From Natronospira bacteriovora (lineage in GTDB: Bacteria; Pseudomonadota; Gammaproteobacteria; Natronospirales; Natronospiraceae), in NCBI RefSeq assembly GCF_030848495.1, contig NZ_JAVDDT010000001.1, positions 186,001 through 250,000 of the forward strand: a stretch of 64,000 nucleotides of DNA, given 5' to 3'. Position 1 is the stretch's first letter; each line of letters opens with the position of its first letter. Positions 1 to 8,998 of the stretch are shown piece by piece. The notes under the pieces were generated by a model. That model made no database searches. It worked only from the letters and a program-made list of their open reading frames with translations, and was not told the origin of the DNA. The translations under genes were made by a program, and so were the position numbers.

Positions 1-666
1 GGCGGCAGAAATGCCGTCTGGGGCATCAACGCCCGCAACACCGAACAGAACTTCGCACTCAATCTGCTCATGGATCCGGAAGTGGATTTCGTCACCCTGC
101 TGGGTGCGGCCGGCACGGGCAAGACGCTGCTGACCCTGGCGGCTGCCCTGACCCAGACGCTGGAAGAGAACACCTACTCGGAGATCATCATGACCCGGGT
201 GACCGTTCCCCTGGGCGAAGACATCGGTTTCCTGCCGGGTACCGAGGAAGAGAAGATGACGCCCTGGATGGGGGCCCTGATGGACAACCTGGAAGTGCTC
301 ACCCGCTCGGAGGAAGGCGGCGAGTGGGGGCGTGCCGCCACCAACGATCTGCTCCAGAGCCGAATCAAGATCCGCTCATTGAACTTCATGCGCGGGCGTA
401 CCTTTCTGAACCGCTTCATCATCCTCGACGAAGCCCAGAACCTCACCCCCAAGCAGATGAAGACCCTGATCACCCGGGCCGGCCCGGGCAGCAAGATCGT
501 GTGCCTGGGCAACGTCGCCCAGATCGACACTCCCTATCTGACCGAAACCACCTCGGGCCTTACCTTCGTGGTGGATCGCTTCAAGGCCTGGGCCCACTCC
601 GGCCATATCACGCTGATGCGGGGTGAACGTTCGCGGCTGGCCGACTACGCCTCTGACGTACTCTGA
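1..666 (+). CDS. PhoH family ATPase, C-terminal part (5' end outside window)
   Basis: The frame is open from the first base, so the gene starts upstream; 221 C-terminal residues are visible. A Walker A motif GAAGTGKT lies at bases 103-126 and a Walker B-like FIILDEAQN at 415-441, followed by the GNVAQIDTPYL stretch typical of the PhoH ATPase domain. The family is a P-loop NTPase related to superfamily 1 helicases; longer members carry an N-terminal PIN RNase domain, which would be outside the window. The biological role is poorly defined (RNA metabolism or toxin-antitoxin-like in some bacteria). It converges on the perM gene with a 54 bp gap and no clear terminator. Confidence 0.9.
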   Translation, partial: GGRNAVWGINARNTEQNFALNLLMDPEVDFVTLLGAAGTGKTLLTLAAALTQTLEENTYSEIIMTRVTVPLGEDIGFLPGTEEEKMTPWMGALMDNLEVLTRSEEGGEWGRAATNDLLQSRIKIRSLNFMRGRTFLNRFIILDEAQNLTPKQMKTLITRAGPGSKIVCLGNVAQIDTPYLTETTSGLTFVVDRFKAWAHSGHITLMRGERSRLADYASDVL

Positions 667-720
667 TCCGCTCGACCCAGGCTGCCCTCACTGCCCCGCC
701 TTTCACGCTGAGAGCCTGCC

Positions 721-1803
721 TCACTCGCCGGCTGCCTCGGGCTCCTCATCGGCGGTTTCCTGCTGCCGAGGCCAGGCCTTGAGTACGGCCTGGGCCAGGA
801 TGGCCAGCGGAATGGCGAAGAAAACGCCCCAGAAGCCCCAGATGCCACCAAAAAACAGCACAGCGACAATGATGGCGATGGGGTGCAGATTGATCACCTC
901 AGAGAACAGAATCGGCACCAGGACGTTGCCGTCCAGCATCTGGATGATGCCGTAGGCCACCAGAATCCAGGCGAGCTCGGCACTCCAGCCAAACTGGAAA
1001 TACGCCACCAGAGCGACCGGAAAGGTCATCACGGCCGCACCAATGTAGGGAATAAGCACGGAGATCCCCACCAGGAAACCAAGCAGCATGGCAAAGTTCA
1101 GGCCCATGAAGAGGAAGGTGATATAGGTCACCACCCAGACGATCAGGATTTCCCAGAACTTGCCGCGCACAAAATTGCCAAGCTGGGCATCCACTTCCTG
1201 CCAGACGCGGGTTGCAAGACCACGCTGACGCGGCAGGTGGCCACGGGCCCAGTTCAGGATCGCATCCTTGTCCTTGAGAAAGAAAAAGACCAGCAGGGGC
1301 ATCAGGACGATGTAGACGATCAGCGTAATGACACCGACGACCGAGGACAGTGTCTGGCGCAGCATGGTATCTGTATAGCGGCCCGCCTCGCGCCGGATCT
1401 GATCCAGAAACTCCTCGATCTGGGTCTCGCTGAACAGGGCCGGGTAGCGCTCAGGCAGGGTGAGCACCAGGCGCTGCCCTTCAGTCAGCATGGCCGGCAC
1501 TTCCTGCAGCAGCTGGGTTGCCTGGCGGGTCAACATCGGGAACAGCCCGAAGAGGATGGCGAGCAGCACGATGAAGAAGATGATGAAAACCAGCCCCACC
1601 GCCAGAATGCGGGGGACGCCGATCCGCTGCAGGGGCTGGATGATGCCTTCCAGCAGGTAGGCGATGATCAGGCTGGCCAGCACCGGCGCAAGGTATTGCC
1701 CGGCAAAGATGATCCCGATGAAGCCGGCCAGCAGGAGCCCGGCCAGAATGACGACCTGGGGATCCGAGAAATGGCGTTGAAACCACTCTCTGACTACTTC
1801 CAT
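721..1803 (-). CDS. perM: AI-2E family transporter, PerM-like
   Basis: A 360-residue integral membrane protein with about eight hydrophobic segments: a pair near residues 18-50, one near 65-90, and a cluster from about 150 to 345. This length and pattern fit the AI-2E/PerM (UPF0118) permease family, whose members export small signalling or other molecules or act as cation antiporters; the substrate cannot be told from sequence. The polar region at about 95-145 is the usual cytoplasmic or periplasmic insert. The C-terminus ends in a short acidic tail (ADEEPEAAGE). In E. coli perM lies next to bepA, and here bepA is also close by, which supports the assignment. It is divergent from the FadL-type gene. 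Confidence 0.85.
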   Translation of the reverse strand: MEVVREWFQRHFSDPQVVILAGLLLAGFIGIIFAGQYLAPVLASLIIAYLLEGIIQPLQRIGVPRILAVGLVFIIFFIVLLAILFGLFPMLTRQATQLLQEVPAMLTEGQRLVLTLPERYPALFSETQIEEFLDQIRREAGRYTDTMLRQTLSSVVGVITLIVYIVLMPLLVFFFLKDKDAILNWARGHLPRQRGLATRVWQEVDAQLGNFVRGKFWEILIVWVVTYITFLFMGLNFAMLLGFLVGISVLIPYIGAAVMTFPVALVAYFQFGWSAELAWILVAYGIIQMLDGNVLVPILFSEVINLHPIAIIVAVLFFGGIWGFWGVFFAIPLAILAQAVLKAWPRQQETADEEPEAAGE

Positions 1804-1913
1804 GCTGCACGCCCCTTTGTGGAGATTTCCGGGAATCTTCCCTGTTTCCGACCCTGCTTGTAAAGGAAACCGTGATCGACCGAGCCGTCCGAGCGGGTCC
1901 GACGAGCCCCAGG

Positions 1914-1927
1914 CAAACGACCGTTTG
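1914..1927 (+). promoter_or_regulatory. PsrA-like operator palindrome
   Basis: The sequence CAAACGACCGTTTG is a perfect 6+6 inverted repeat and matches the published Pseudomonas PsrA form (C/G)AAAC-N2-4-GTTTG with N4. PsrA is a TetR-family regulator that senses long-chain fatty acyl groups. The site lies 74 bp before the FadL-type start codon and overlaps the TTGTTT hexamer that could act as a -35. That a PsrA homologue acts here is inference. Confidence 0.45.
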
Positions 1928-1956
1928 TTTTATTTTCCGTGGGCCTGTGCTTAAAT
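1925..1956 (+). promoter_or_regulatory. Candidate promoter of the FadL-type gene
   Basis: An AT-rich island in GC-rich sequence. TTGTTT at 1925-1930 could be a -35 and TGCTTAAAT at 1948-1956 looks like an extended -10; the 20 bp spacing is longer than ideal, so the extended -10 would carry most of the weight. It is the best promoter-like block in the 197 bp between perM and the FadL-type start. Confidence 0.3.
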
Positions 1957-2000
1957 CAGGCGCGAGGAGTTTTCCACTTCGACCGTCGAGGGAAGGAACA

Positions 2001-3353
2001 ATGATCCACAAGAATGCCAAACGCCGCTCTGCGGCAGTCCTGCTGGGTGCGGCCATGGCCGTGCCAATGACGGCCTCGGGCGCCGGTTTTTCCCTTATTG
2101 AACAAGGGGTTCGGGGCCTGGGCAATGCCTACGCCGGCGGCGCTGCCGTAGCCGACGACGCCAGCACCATCTATTTCAACCCGGCCGGCATGACCCGGCT
2201 GGATCGCCGCGAATGGACCGGTGGCGTCAGCGTCATCGACCTGCGGGGCGATTTCACCAAGGAAAGCGCCACCGATGCCATCGGCCAGCCGCTCAGCGGC
2301 GGCGAAGGCGGCAACATCGGCCATGGCGCCTCTCCAGTGCCGAATCTGTACTACCACACCAAGATCAACGACACGACGCATTTCGGCCTGGGCATCGGCG
2401 CACCCTTCGGCCTGGCCACCGATTACGAGGAAGATTCCATCTTCCGCTATCAGGCACGGCTGTCGGAGGTCGCCATTGTCAATATCAACCCGTCCATGGC
2501 CTGGAAGGTGCATGACAACTGGTCCGTGGGTGTTGGTCTGAATATTCAGTACATGCAGGTGGAGCTGAGCAACGCCGTTGATTTCGGCGCCGTCTGTTTC
2601 AGCCAGGTGGATCCCACCACCTGCTCGGCCCTCGGTCTGACGCCGCAGAACGCCGATGGCAGCGCCGTCATCGAAGGCAGCGGCATGGGTTATGGCTTCA
2701 ACATCGGTGTTCTCGGCGAACACGAAAACACCCGTGTGGGAATCCACTTCCGCAGCCAGGTCAAGCACGATCTGACCGGTGATGCCCGCTTCGAGGGGCG
2801 TCCGGCCATCTTCGCGGATCCGACCGCCGAGCATAACCCCTTCGACAACAGCCGAGTGGACGCCAGCTTCCGCGCGCCCTACTCCCTGTCCATGAGTTTT
2901 GCCCATGACATGACGGATCGTTTCACCCTTCTGGGTGATGCCACCTACATGGGCTGGAGCAGCTTCGACGAGCTGCGGGTGGAATACCGCAATCCGGCCC
3001 AGCCGGATACCGTGGAAGCCCAGAACTACAAGAATGACATGCGCTACGGCCTGGGCTTCAACTTCACGCACAGTGACCGCTGGATCCTGCGTGGTGGCAT
3101 TGCCTACGACGAAAGCCCGGTTCGTACCGAGCACCGCACGGCCCGCCTCCCCGATGATGATCGCACCTGGTTCTCCCTGGGTGCGACCTATCGCCATTCG
3201 GCCAACAGCGAGTTCGACTTTGCCTTTACCCATCTGATGCTGGATGACGAGATCCCGCTGGATCACACCGGGAGCCAGGGTGACCGGATCGTCGGCACCT
3301 ACGAGGTGTCTGCCAACATCGTGGGCATTCAGTGGCGCTACCTGTTCGACTGA
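2001..3353 (+). CDS. fadL: OmpP1/FadL family outer-membrane transporter
   Basis: A 450-residue precursor with a signal peptide (positive MIHKNAKRR, hydrophobic core to about residue 25, cleavage near ASG-A) and the FadL family N-terminal signature FSLIEQGVRGLGNAYAGGAA then FNPAGMTRL. The rest is alternating beta-strand sequence ending in an aromatic WRYLFD outer-membrane terminus. The family moves long-chain fatty acids or other hydrophobic compounds across the outer membrane by lateral diffusion. I chose the ATG at 2001, preceded by GGAAGGA, rather than the in-frame start at 1872, because it places the signal peptide at the N-terminus. It has its own terminator and a PsrA-like box upstream. 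The exact substrate is unknown. Confidence 0.88.
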   Translation: MIHKNAKRRSAAVLLGAAMAVPMTASGAGFSLIEQGVRGLGNAYAGGAAVADDASTIYFNPAGMTRLDRREWTGGVSVIDLRGDFTKESATDAIGQPLSGGEGGNIGHGASPVPNLYYHTKINDTTHFGLGIGAPFGLATDYEEDSIFRYQARLSEVAIVNINPSMAWKVHDNWSVGVGLNIQYMQVELSNAVDFGAVCFSQVDPTTCSALGLTPQNADGSAVIEGSGMGYGFNIGVLGEHENTRVGIHFRSQVKHDLTGDARFEGRPAIFADPTAEHNPFDNSRVDASFRAPYSLSMSFAHDMTDRFTLLGDATYMGWSSFDELRVEYRNPAQPDTVEAQNYKNDMRYGLGFNFTHSDRWILRGGIAYDESPVRTEHRTARLPDDDRTWFSLGATYRHSANSEFDFAFTHLMLDDEIPLDHTGSQGDRIVGTYEVSANIVGIQWRYLFD

Positions 3354-3392
3354 GGGAGCACCACGTGCCGGCATGTTTCCGGTAAAACGATC

Positions 3393-3425
3393 AAAGCCCG
3401 GTCAGACAACTGACCGGGCTTTTTT
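3393..3425 (+). terminator. Intrinsic terminator of the FadL-type gene
   Basis: A 12 bp perfect stem (3393-3404 with 3411-3422) around the loop GACAAC, followed by a T run. It lies 40 bp after the stop codon at 3353. Confidence 0.85.
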
Positions 3426-3532
3426 GATTCTTTGTCCCCGACATCGGGGATTGCTAGACTCGCTGAACCGGCGACCCTAAGGACTGTCCTAGAAGACAGC
3501 TGCCGGTATTCCGGCCATTTCTCGGGGACACC

Positions 3533-5044
3533 ATGGTAATGCGCCTGATCTACCGCCTGACCGCCATTCTGTTCGCCATGAGCCTGGGCTGGCTGGCCCT
3601 GGCAGGGCCGACTGTGGCCCAGGGTTTTGATACCAACCGCCTGCCGGATCTGGGCGATGCCAGCAGCACGGTATTCAGCCCCAGCGAGCAGGCCAGCATT
3701 GGCCGGGACATCGTTCGGCAGATCCGCGCCAGCGGGGCCATCCTGGAAGACCCGGATCTGGAGGAGTACATTCAGGGCCTCGGGCAGCACCTGGCTGCGC
3801 ACAGCTCGCGCCCCGGCGATCACTTTGACTTCTTCATCATCCGCAGTCCGGCCATCAATGCCTTCGCCCTTCCGGGCGGCTACATCGGCATCAATGCCGG
3901 CCTCATTCTCGCTGCCGACAATGAATCGGAGCTGGCAGGTGTCGTGGCTCATGAAATTGCCCACGTCACACAGCGCCACATCGCCCGCCAGATCGACGCC
4001 ATGCGAGGTACCGGGCTGGCAGCTCTGGGAGCCATGCTGGGTGCCATCCTCATTGCGGCGAACACCGGCCATGCGGATGCCGCAATGGCCACGGCAATTT
4101 CCGCCCAGGCCCTGACATTGCAACGGCAGATCAACTTCACCCGAGCCCATGAGTACGAAGCGGATCGAATCGGTATCAAGATGATGGCGGAAGCCGGGTT
4201 CGACCCGGAGGGCATGGCCACGTTCTTCGAGAAGCTTCAGCGAAGAACCCAGTATTCCGCGGGCCAGGGTGTGCCCGAGTATCTGAGAACCCACCCACTG
4301 ACCACCGCCCGAATCACCGAGGCCAGAAACCGGGCCCGTGATCTCCGTAGCGAGGACCATGAATCCAGCCGTCGTTTCTATCTCATGCGGGAACGACTCA
4401 ATGCAATGATTTCCGCCAGCGGCGGTCGGGAAGTCATCGCCCTGAACCCGGCACGATCGCCGATGGATATCGGGTTCACCGCCGACCTGGATGTCTATCG
4501 CCAGGCGGTGACCGCGCAGGTACGGGGACGCCATGAGGAAGCCGCACGGCTGTTTGGGAGCCTGCGCCGAAAATCACCAGACATCATCAGTTATTACATC
4601 GGTGAGGCCGAAAGCCTTCTGGCGAGCGGTAGAGAGACAGAAGCCCTGGAACTGTACCAGTCGGCCAGCGCCCTGTTCCCACGCAACCCAAGTCTGAGTG
4701 AGAGTCACGCACTGTCTCTGCTCGGGGCCGGGGAAGCCCAGCAAGCCCATGACAAGCTGTCGGCCATGGTCCGTCGCCAGGATGTTCCTGCCCGGTACCA
4801 TCGACATCTGGCTCAGGCAGCCAGCGACCTGGGAAATGAGGCCGAGTCCCATTTCCACATGGCGGGCTTCCATCTGGTGCAGGGGGATGTCTACAGCGCG
4901 ATGATTCAGATGCGTCTTGCGCTCGGATATCCGATCGCGGATTCCCGGCAACTGGCCCAGTTCAATGAACGGATGACGCGCATCAACATGAAATGGGAAC
5001 GGCTGCCCCGTGACGTTCAACAGGCACAGCGACCCGGGCAATGA
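3533..5044 (+). CDS. bepA: BepA-like M48 periplasmic metalloprotease with TPR domain
   Basis: A 503-residue protein with a signal peptide (cleavage after TVAQ near residue 30), an M48 peptidase domain with zinc motif HEIAH at residues 140-144 and the third ligand in HEYEADRIG near 205-212, and a C-terminal half made of TPR-like helices from about residue 320. This is the layout of BepA (YfgC), which degrades stalled LptD and BamA substrates and helps LptD disulfide maturation at the outer membrane. The start at 3533 has GGGGA five bases upstream. A perfect 7+7 inverted repeat (TCCCCGA-CA-TCGGGGA, 3435-3450) lies in the leader, function unknown. It converges on the M14 peptidase gene across a shared terminator. 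Confidence 0.88.
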   Translation: MVMRLIYRLTAILFAMSLGWLALAGPTVAQGFDTNRLPDLGDASSTVFSPSEQASIGRDIVRQIRASGAILEDPDLEEYIQGLGQHLAAHSSRPGDHFDFFIIRSPAINAFALPGGYIGINAGLILAADNESELAGVVAHEIAHVTQRHIARQIDAMRGTGLAALGAMLGAILIAANTGHADAAMATAISAQALTLQRQINFTRAHEYEADRIGIKMMAEAGFDPEGMATFFEKLQRRTQYSAGQGVPEYLRTHPLTTARITEARNRARDLRSEDHESSRRFYLMRERLNAMISASGGREVIALNPARSPMDIGFTADLDVYRQAVTAQVRGRHEEAARLFGSLRRKSPDIISYYIGEAESLLASGRETEALELYQSASALFPRNPSLSESHALSLLGAGEAQQAHDKLSAMVRRQDVPARYHRHLAQAASDLGNEAESHFHMAGFHLVQGDVYSAMIQMRLALGYPIADSRQLAQFNERMTRINMKWERLPRDVQQAQRPGQ

Positions 5045-5140
5045 CACCATGACGGGGGCACTTTGTTCTTGACGACGCGATTCCCGCACCGCCCCATGAT
5101 TCCGGACTGCACAGCTGGCGAACGGGTCAGCACCCAGTAA

Positions 5141-5168
5141 AAAGCCCCGCCGGTGGCGGGGCTTTTTT
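5141..5168. terminator. Bidirectional terminator between bepA and the M14 peptidase gene
   Basis: An 11 bp perfect stem AAAGCCCCGCC (5141-5151) with GGCGGGGCTTT (5155-5165), loop GGT. The A run on one side and T run on the other let it act on both strands between the two converging genes. Confidence 0.85.
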
Positions 5169-5185
5169 CTTGCTGCAAAACGGGC

Positions 5186-7774
5186 TCACTGACGGCTGGT
5201 GTGGTTGATCGCGCCGCTGAAATAAAGACTGTTCAGCAGCAGACGATTGGTTCCGAACCAGAAGGCCCTGAAGCTGGTGTTGTCCACGAACAGAATCACG
5301 GCTCCCTGCCCTACTCGATCCGCCATCAGTGACAGGCTGCCGCCCATCATGGCCAGATTCTCGTCGGAAACATAACCACTCATGAGCGGTTCATCAACGT
5401 AGCGGGCCACCTGCACATAGGGATTGTCTCCCGGCTCAAGGTACCGGGTACTGTTGCGAAAGACGGGCAGGCGTTCCCGGCTGTAGCCGAAGGCAAGGGG
5501 ATGCGTAAGATCCAGCTCCGTCTCGAAGATGGCGCCTCCGATCACCTGGGCGGCACGATCCGCTGCGAAGTCGTCATAAGGCAAGCGTTCGGATTCACCG
5601 CGCTCCCGCTGGCGGAACTCCAGATCATAAAGACCAGAATCGGCGACCCACTCCAGAGCATTCTTCTGAGCCACCAGTGTGCCACCCTGCCGTACCCAGT
5701 CATGAACGGCCTGTTTCTGCCCGTCGCTGAGCCGACGCCAGGGGCCATTGACCATGTAAAGGTGGGTGTAGCGGCTGAGATCGGCCGAATCCAGCTCCCC
5801 CCAGTTCAACAAGGTCACGGGAACCTCGTAACGGAAGTCCAGCAGGTGCCAGATTTCCCCGGCTTCCTGCATGTGCACACCGTCATCCACCAGAATTGCC
5901 GGGCGCACCGGCTCCACGGGGCGGAAATTGCGGCTGCCCAGGTCAACACCACTGCGAGAAAGCCCACCCTCAATGGCGGACACCGTGACCCCGTCTTCGC
6001 GGGCGTAGCGGCGGAGAATGCCCTCAATTCTCGAGGCCACGCCTTCTTCCTGGATTCCCACCGGGATCATGATGGTCCCGCGGGGGAATGAGCGGGTCTC
6101 ACCACCGGCAACAGGTGACTCGAAGGGCTGTTTGGCCACACGCACGCGGGCGCCGGCTTCCAGCAGGCGCTGGGTCATGCGTGGCGCGTAGTACGGTGCC
6201 CAGTCAAAGGCCCAGGCGACCAGGCGATCACTGTCGATATCGGCACGGCCGCCGAATGATGGCACCTCACTCAGGCGCTCGCCCATGGAGGCACGGCGTA
6301 GTTCCCGGGCTGAGAGGCTCGCCATCGGCATGTTGAAGGCCAGGGGCAGCGTCCAGGTGGACACATCGTAGAACCAGGTATCGGGGAACTCGAGCTGGCG
6401 CTCCATCATGGCCAGGATGAAGCGGTACTGGGGCTGCTCAAGCGGAATCAGCCAGGCCTCACCGGGACGGAAGGTATGGCCATCCGCCTCGATCTCCGCA
6501 CCCAGTTCGCGAACATCCACGTCCTGGCGGATCAGGATCTCCACCAGCTCGGCCGTCCGGGCACGATCCGTCGGGTCACCAATGACCAGGGCCTTGCGCC
6601 GATCCCGCGCGGCCTCCTCCATGGCTTCCTCATAAAAGCGCTGCTGGAAGCCCAACAGCTCATTCCTCAGATCATGGCTGGCCTGCAGGGTGGAGAAGGA
6701 AGTGAGAACCTGGTTCCGGATCGCCTCCGTGAAGCTGCGGTCGCCATGAATGGTCTCCCGCAGATGACCCCGGGCACTGGCCTGCTCGTACAGGATACCC
6801 ACACTGGCATTGATGTCGGGGAAGGTGGAACCCTTGCCGAAATAGTAATCGTCAAAGACTTCCTTGGTGAAATAGGGGACACCGTACTGATCCAGCAGAT
6901 CGGCGTGGTATTCGGCGATCTTTGCCGTAAGCTCGTAGTTGCGTTCCGGGGTTCTCGGATTGTTGCGATCCGGGTCACCTGGCTGGAAGAAATAGGTGCT
7001 GTTCCGGCCCATTTCATGCCAGTCACCCACTACATTCGGCTTCCATGCGTGAAACCCGGCGACACGGGCGCGCGATTCGGGGTGCTGAACGGGCAACCAG
7101 TCCCGGTTGAGATCGAACCAGTAGTGGTTGGTGCGTCCCCGCGGCCACACCTGGCGATGCTCGCGATTCTGCGGATCCCCCACCAGGGTCTGGCCACGGT
7201 GCATGTTGACCCAGCTGGCAAATCGCTGGACGCCATCCGGGTTCATGGCCGGTTCGATCAGAACAATGGTGTCTTCAAGCATTGCCAGGGTACGTTCGTC
7301 ACGCGCGGCGGCCAGATGCCAGGCCACCACCATGGAGGCATTGGCGCCGCTGGCCTCGTCACCATGGATGCTGTAGCCGAACCAGTTCACGACCGGATGA
7401 TCACGCAGATCCTCATCCGACCCCGGCTGCATGGCCGCCAGCCTTGCGGTACGAATCGCCTCCAGGTTCTCCTGATTTCCCGGCGAGGTGATGCGGGCGA
7501 CCAGCATCGGGCGCTGCTCATAGGTGCGCTCCTTCTCCACCAGGCTGACCCGATCCGAGGCATCCGCAAGGCGTTCGAAATAGCGAATCAGCTGATCGTG
7601 ACTCACATGCCACTCACCCACCTGGTAACCAAGCACTTCCTCCGGTGTCGGAATGCTCTGGTCATACTCCGCTGCCCAGGGCAGGAACCAGTCAAGCTCC
7701 ATGGTATCGGCTGCCAGGGGCAGGCTGAAGAAAAAGAGAAACAGGCCTGTCAGGCCATATCGGAATTTCATCAT
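5186..7774 (-). CDS. Secreted M14 zinc carboxypeptidase-like protein
   Basis: An 862-residue protein with a signal peptide (cleavage after ALAA-like LPLAAD near residue 22). The peptidase M14 domain carries zinc ligands in HGDEASG (H137, E140) and DWHEMG (H253), a substrate-arginine region NPDG then FDLNRDW, and a likely catalytic glutamate in GILYEQAS around residue 340. The C-terminal 450 residues contain a glutamine-amidotransferase-like fold region (LYMVNGPWRRLSDGQKQAV), seen in many large bacterial M14 proteins. It probably hydrolyses peptides or peptide cross-links in the periplasm or outside the cell; substrate unknown. It is a single-gene unit, divergent from mlaA. Two consecutive ATG codons leave the start uncertain by one residue. 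Confidence 0.82.
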   Translation of the reverse strand: MMKFRYGLTGLFLFFFSLPLAADTMELDWFLPWAAEYDQSIPTPEEVLGYQVGEWHVSHDQLIRYFERLADASDRVSLVEKERTYEQRPMLVARITSPGNQENLEAIRTARLAAMQPGSDEDLRDHPVVNWFGYSIHGDEASGANASMVVAWHLAAARDERTLAMLEDTIVLIEPAMNPDGVQRFASWVNMHRGQTLVGDPQNREHRQVWPRGRTNHYWFDLNRDWLPVQHPESRARVAGFHAWKPNVVGDWHEMGRNSTYFFQPGDPDRNNPRTPERNYELTAKIAEYHADLLDQYGVPYFTKEVFDDYYFGKGSTFPDINASVGILYEQASARGHLRETIHGDRSFTEAIRNQVLTSFSTLQASHDLRNELLGFQQRFYEEAMEEAARDRRKALVIGDPTDRARTAELVEILIRQDVDVRELGAEIEADGHTFRPGEAWLIPLEQPQYRFILAMMERQLEFPDTWFYDVSTWTLPLAFNMPMASLSARELRRASMGERLSEVPSFGGRADIDSDRLVAWAFDWAPYYAPRMTQRLLEAGARVRVAKQPFESPVAGGETRSFPRGTIMIPVGIQEEGVASRIEGILRRYAREDGVTVSAIEGGLSRSGVDLGSRNFRPVEPVRPAILVDDGVHMQEAGEIWHLLDFRYEVPVTLLNWGELDSADLSRYTHLYMVNGPWRRLSDGQKQAVHDWVRQGGTLVAQKNALEWVADSGLYDLEFRQRERGESERLPYDDFAADRAAQVIGGAIFETELDLTHPLAFGYSRERLPVFRNSTRYLEPGDNPYVQVARYVDEPLMSGYVSDENLAMMGGSLSLMADRVGQGAVILFVDNTSFRAFWFGTNRLLLNSLYFSGAINHTSRQ

Positions 7775-7896
7775 GGCTCCTCGCTTTGCTGTCTGAGATT
7801 ATGTGGATTTCCGGATGTCAACGATGCCGGCCCCTGATAACATGCTGGGCCAGACTGCTGCCAACACCGTCATACTGCGGACTGAGAGCCGAAACC

Positions 7897-8661
7897 GTGA
7901 GCCAGCCATTGCAGAGATACTTCAGAGGTATCGCCTCCATCCTGGTGGTCCTGTTCATTGCCACCGCCTGTACCACTACCCCCGATCCCGATCACAGGGA
8001 TCCGCGGGACCCCTTCGAGGGCTTCAATCGAAGCGTCTACGCCTTCAACGACACCATCGACAGGGCAGCCGTTCGGCCTGTTGCCGTGGCCTACAGGGAC
8101 AATATTCCCCAGCCGGTTCGCACCGGGGTTGGCAATTTTGTCAGCAATCTGTCCTATCCCATCGTCATTGTGAACAGTGCGCTGCAGGGAAAGTTCACTG
8201 ATGCCTTTTCCGATACCGGGCGCTTTCTCATCAATACCACCATTGGCATTGCCGGCATCTTCGACCCGGCCACGCTTGTGGGCCTTGAGGCCAATAATGA
8301 GGATTTTGGTCAGACTCTGGGGGTCTGGGGCTTCGGCCCGGGCCCCTATCTGATGCTGCCCGCCCTGGGCCCGTCAACCGTGCGAGATGCATCCGGCATG
8401 GCGGTGGCTACCTATGTGGATCCAACCTATTCCGCCATCCCGACGCCGGAGCGATACGGCCTGTATCTGATCCGGGCAGTGGATCTGCGGGCCGGCCTGC
8501 TGGAAGCCGACCGTTTTCTGGAAGATGAATTCGATCCCTATGTCGCGCTCAGGGAAGCATACCTGCAGAGGCGGCGGCACCTCATCTACGACGGGGACCC
8601 GCCTCCCGAGGAGATCGACTACGACGACTGGGACGATGAGGACGATGACTGGGAATGGTGA
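7897..8661 (+). CDS. mlaA: MlaA outer-membrane lipoprotein
   Basis: A 254-residue VacJ/MlaA family lipoprotein. From the chosen GTG start the N-terminus is a short positive segment, a hydrophobic stretch and the lipobox IATAC. The family core follows: DPFEGFNRSVYAFND, then FGQTLGVWGFGPGPYLMLPALGPST and DPTY. MlaA sits in the outer membrane with porins and removes mislocalised phospholipids from the outer leaflet for MlaC. The longer in-frame start at 7786 would put 37 unrelated residues before the signal, so I reject it. The C-terminus is unusually acidic and tryptophan-rich (DDWDDEDDDWEW). It converges on mlaB with a 16 bp gap, so the whole Mla system is clustered but on opposite strands. 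Confidence 0.88.
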   Translation: MSQPLQRYFRGIASILVVLFIATACTTTPDPDHRDPRDPFEGFNRSVYAFNDTIDRAAVRPVAVAYRDNIPQPVRTGVGNFVSNLSYPIVIVNSALQGKFTDAFSDTGRFLINTTIGIAGIFDPATLVGLEANNEDFGQTLGVWGFGPGPYLMLPALGPSTVRDASGMAVATYVDPTYSAIPTPERYGLYLIRAVDLRAGLLEADRFLEDEFDPYVALREAYLQRRRHLIYDGDPPPEEIDYDDWDDEDDDWEW

Positions 8662-8677
8662 GCGGAACGCCAACTGC

Positions 8678-8998
8678 TCATGCCGCCCCCAGTATGGCCT
8701 CGAGATCACTGATTCGGATGAGGCGTTGCAACTGAGCAGGCGGTGATTCCAGCACAAGGCGGTCGCCAGCCTGCTGACAGTGGCGCCAGTATTCCAGCAG
8801 TACCGCAAGGCCGGCACTGTCAATCTGTCGCAACTCCGACAGATCCATGTGGACCTTCGCCCCGTTTCCCACCAGACGATTCACCAGCGTCAGGGCGTGC
8901 GAGGCATTGCTGAAGCCCAGGCGCCCACTCAGTCGGTAGCGGCCCCCACCCAGCCCCTCAAGGTTGATGTCCGTCTCCGGCGCTGATTCATTCACCAT
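8678..8998 (-). CDS. mlaB: MlaB STAS-domain protein
   Basis: A 106-residue STAS domain with the conserved DLSELRQIDSAGLAVLLEYW segment (the serine of DSAG is the position that is phosphorylatable in anti-sigma-antagonist homologues). In the Mla system MlaB binds MlaF and stabilises and activates the MlaFEDB ABC complex. The ATG at 8998 overlaps the mlaC stop codon region by 11 bp, which fits translational coupling; the longer upstream extension of the frame runs inside mlaC and is not coding. It is the last gene of the leftward mlaFEDCB operon. Confidence 0.82.
   Translation of the reverse strand: MVNESAPETDINLEGLGGGRYRLSGRLGFSNASHALTLVNRLVGNGAKVHMDLSELRQIDSAGLAVLLEYWRHCQQAGDRLVLESPPAQLQRLIRISDLEAILGAA

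Noticed and set aside
883-1863. Long rightward open frame opposite perM
   Set aside because: Its translation is rich in His, Gln and Asp with no family features and lies entirely opposite a convincing membrane protein; a GC-rich shadow frame.
1956-3374. 472-residue leftward frame opposite the FadL-type gene
   Set aside because: Shadow of the porin gene; the rightward frame has a signal peptide, family motifs and a terminator.
3455-3500. Possible sigma-E promoter before bepA
   Set aside because: A GAAC-N16-TCCTA pattern is present, but both blocks match the sigma-E consensus too weakly to claim.
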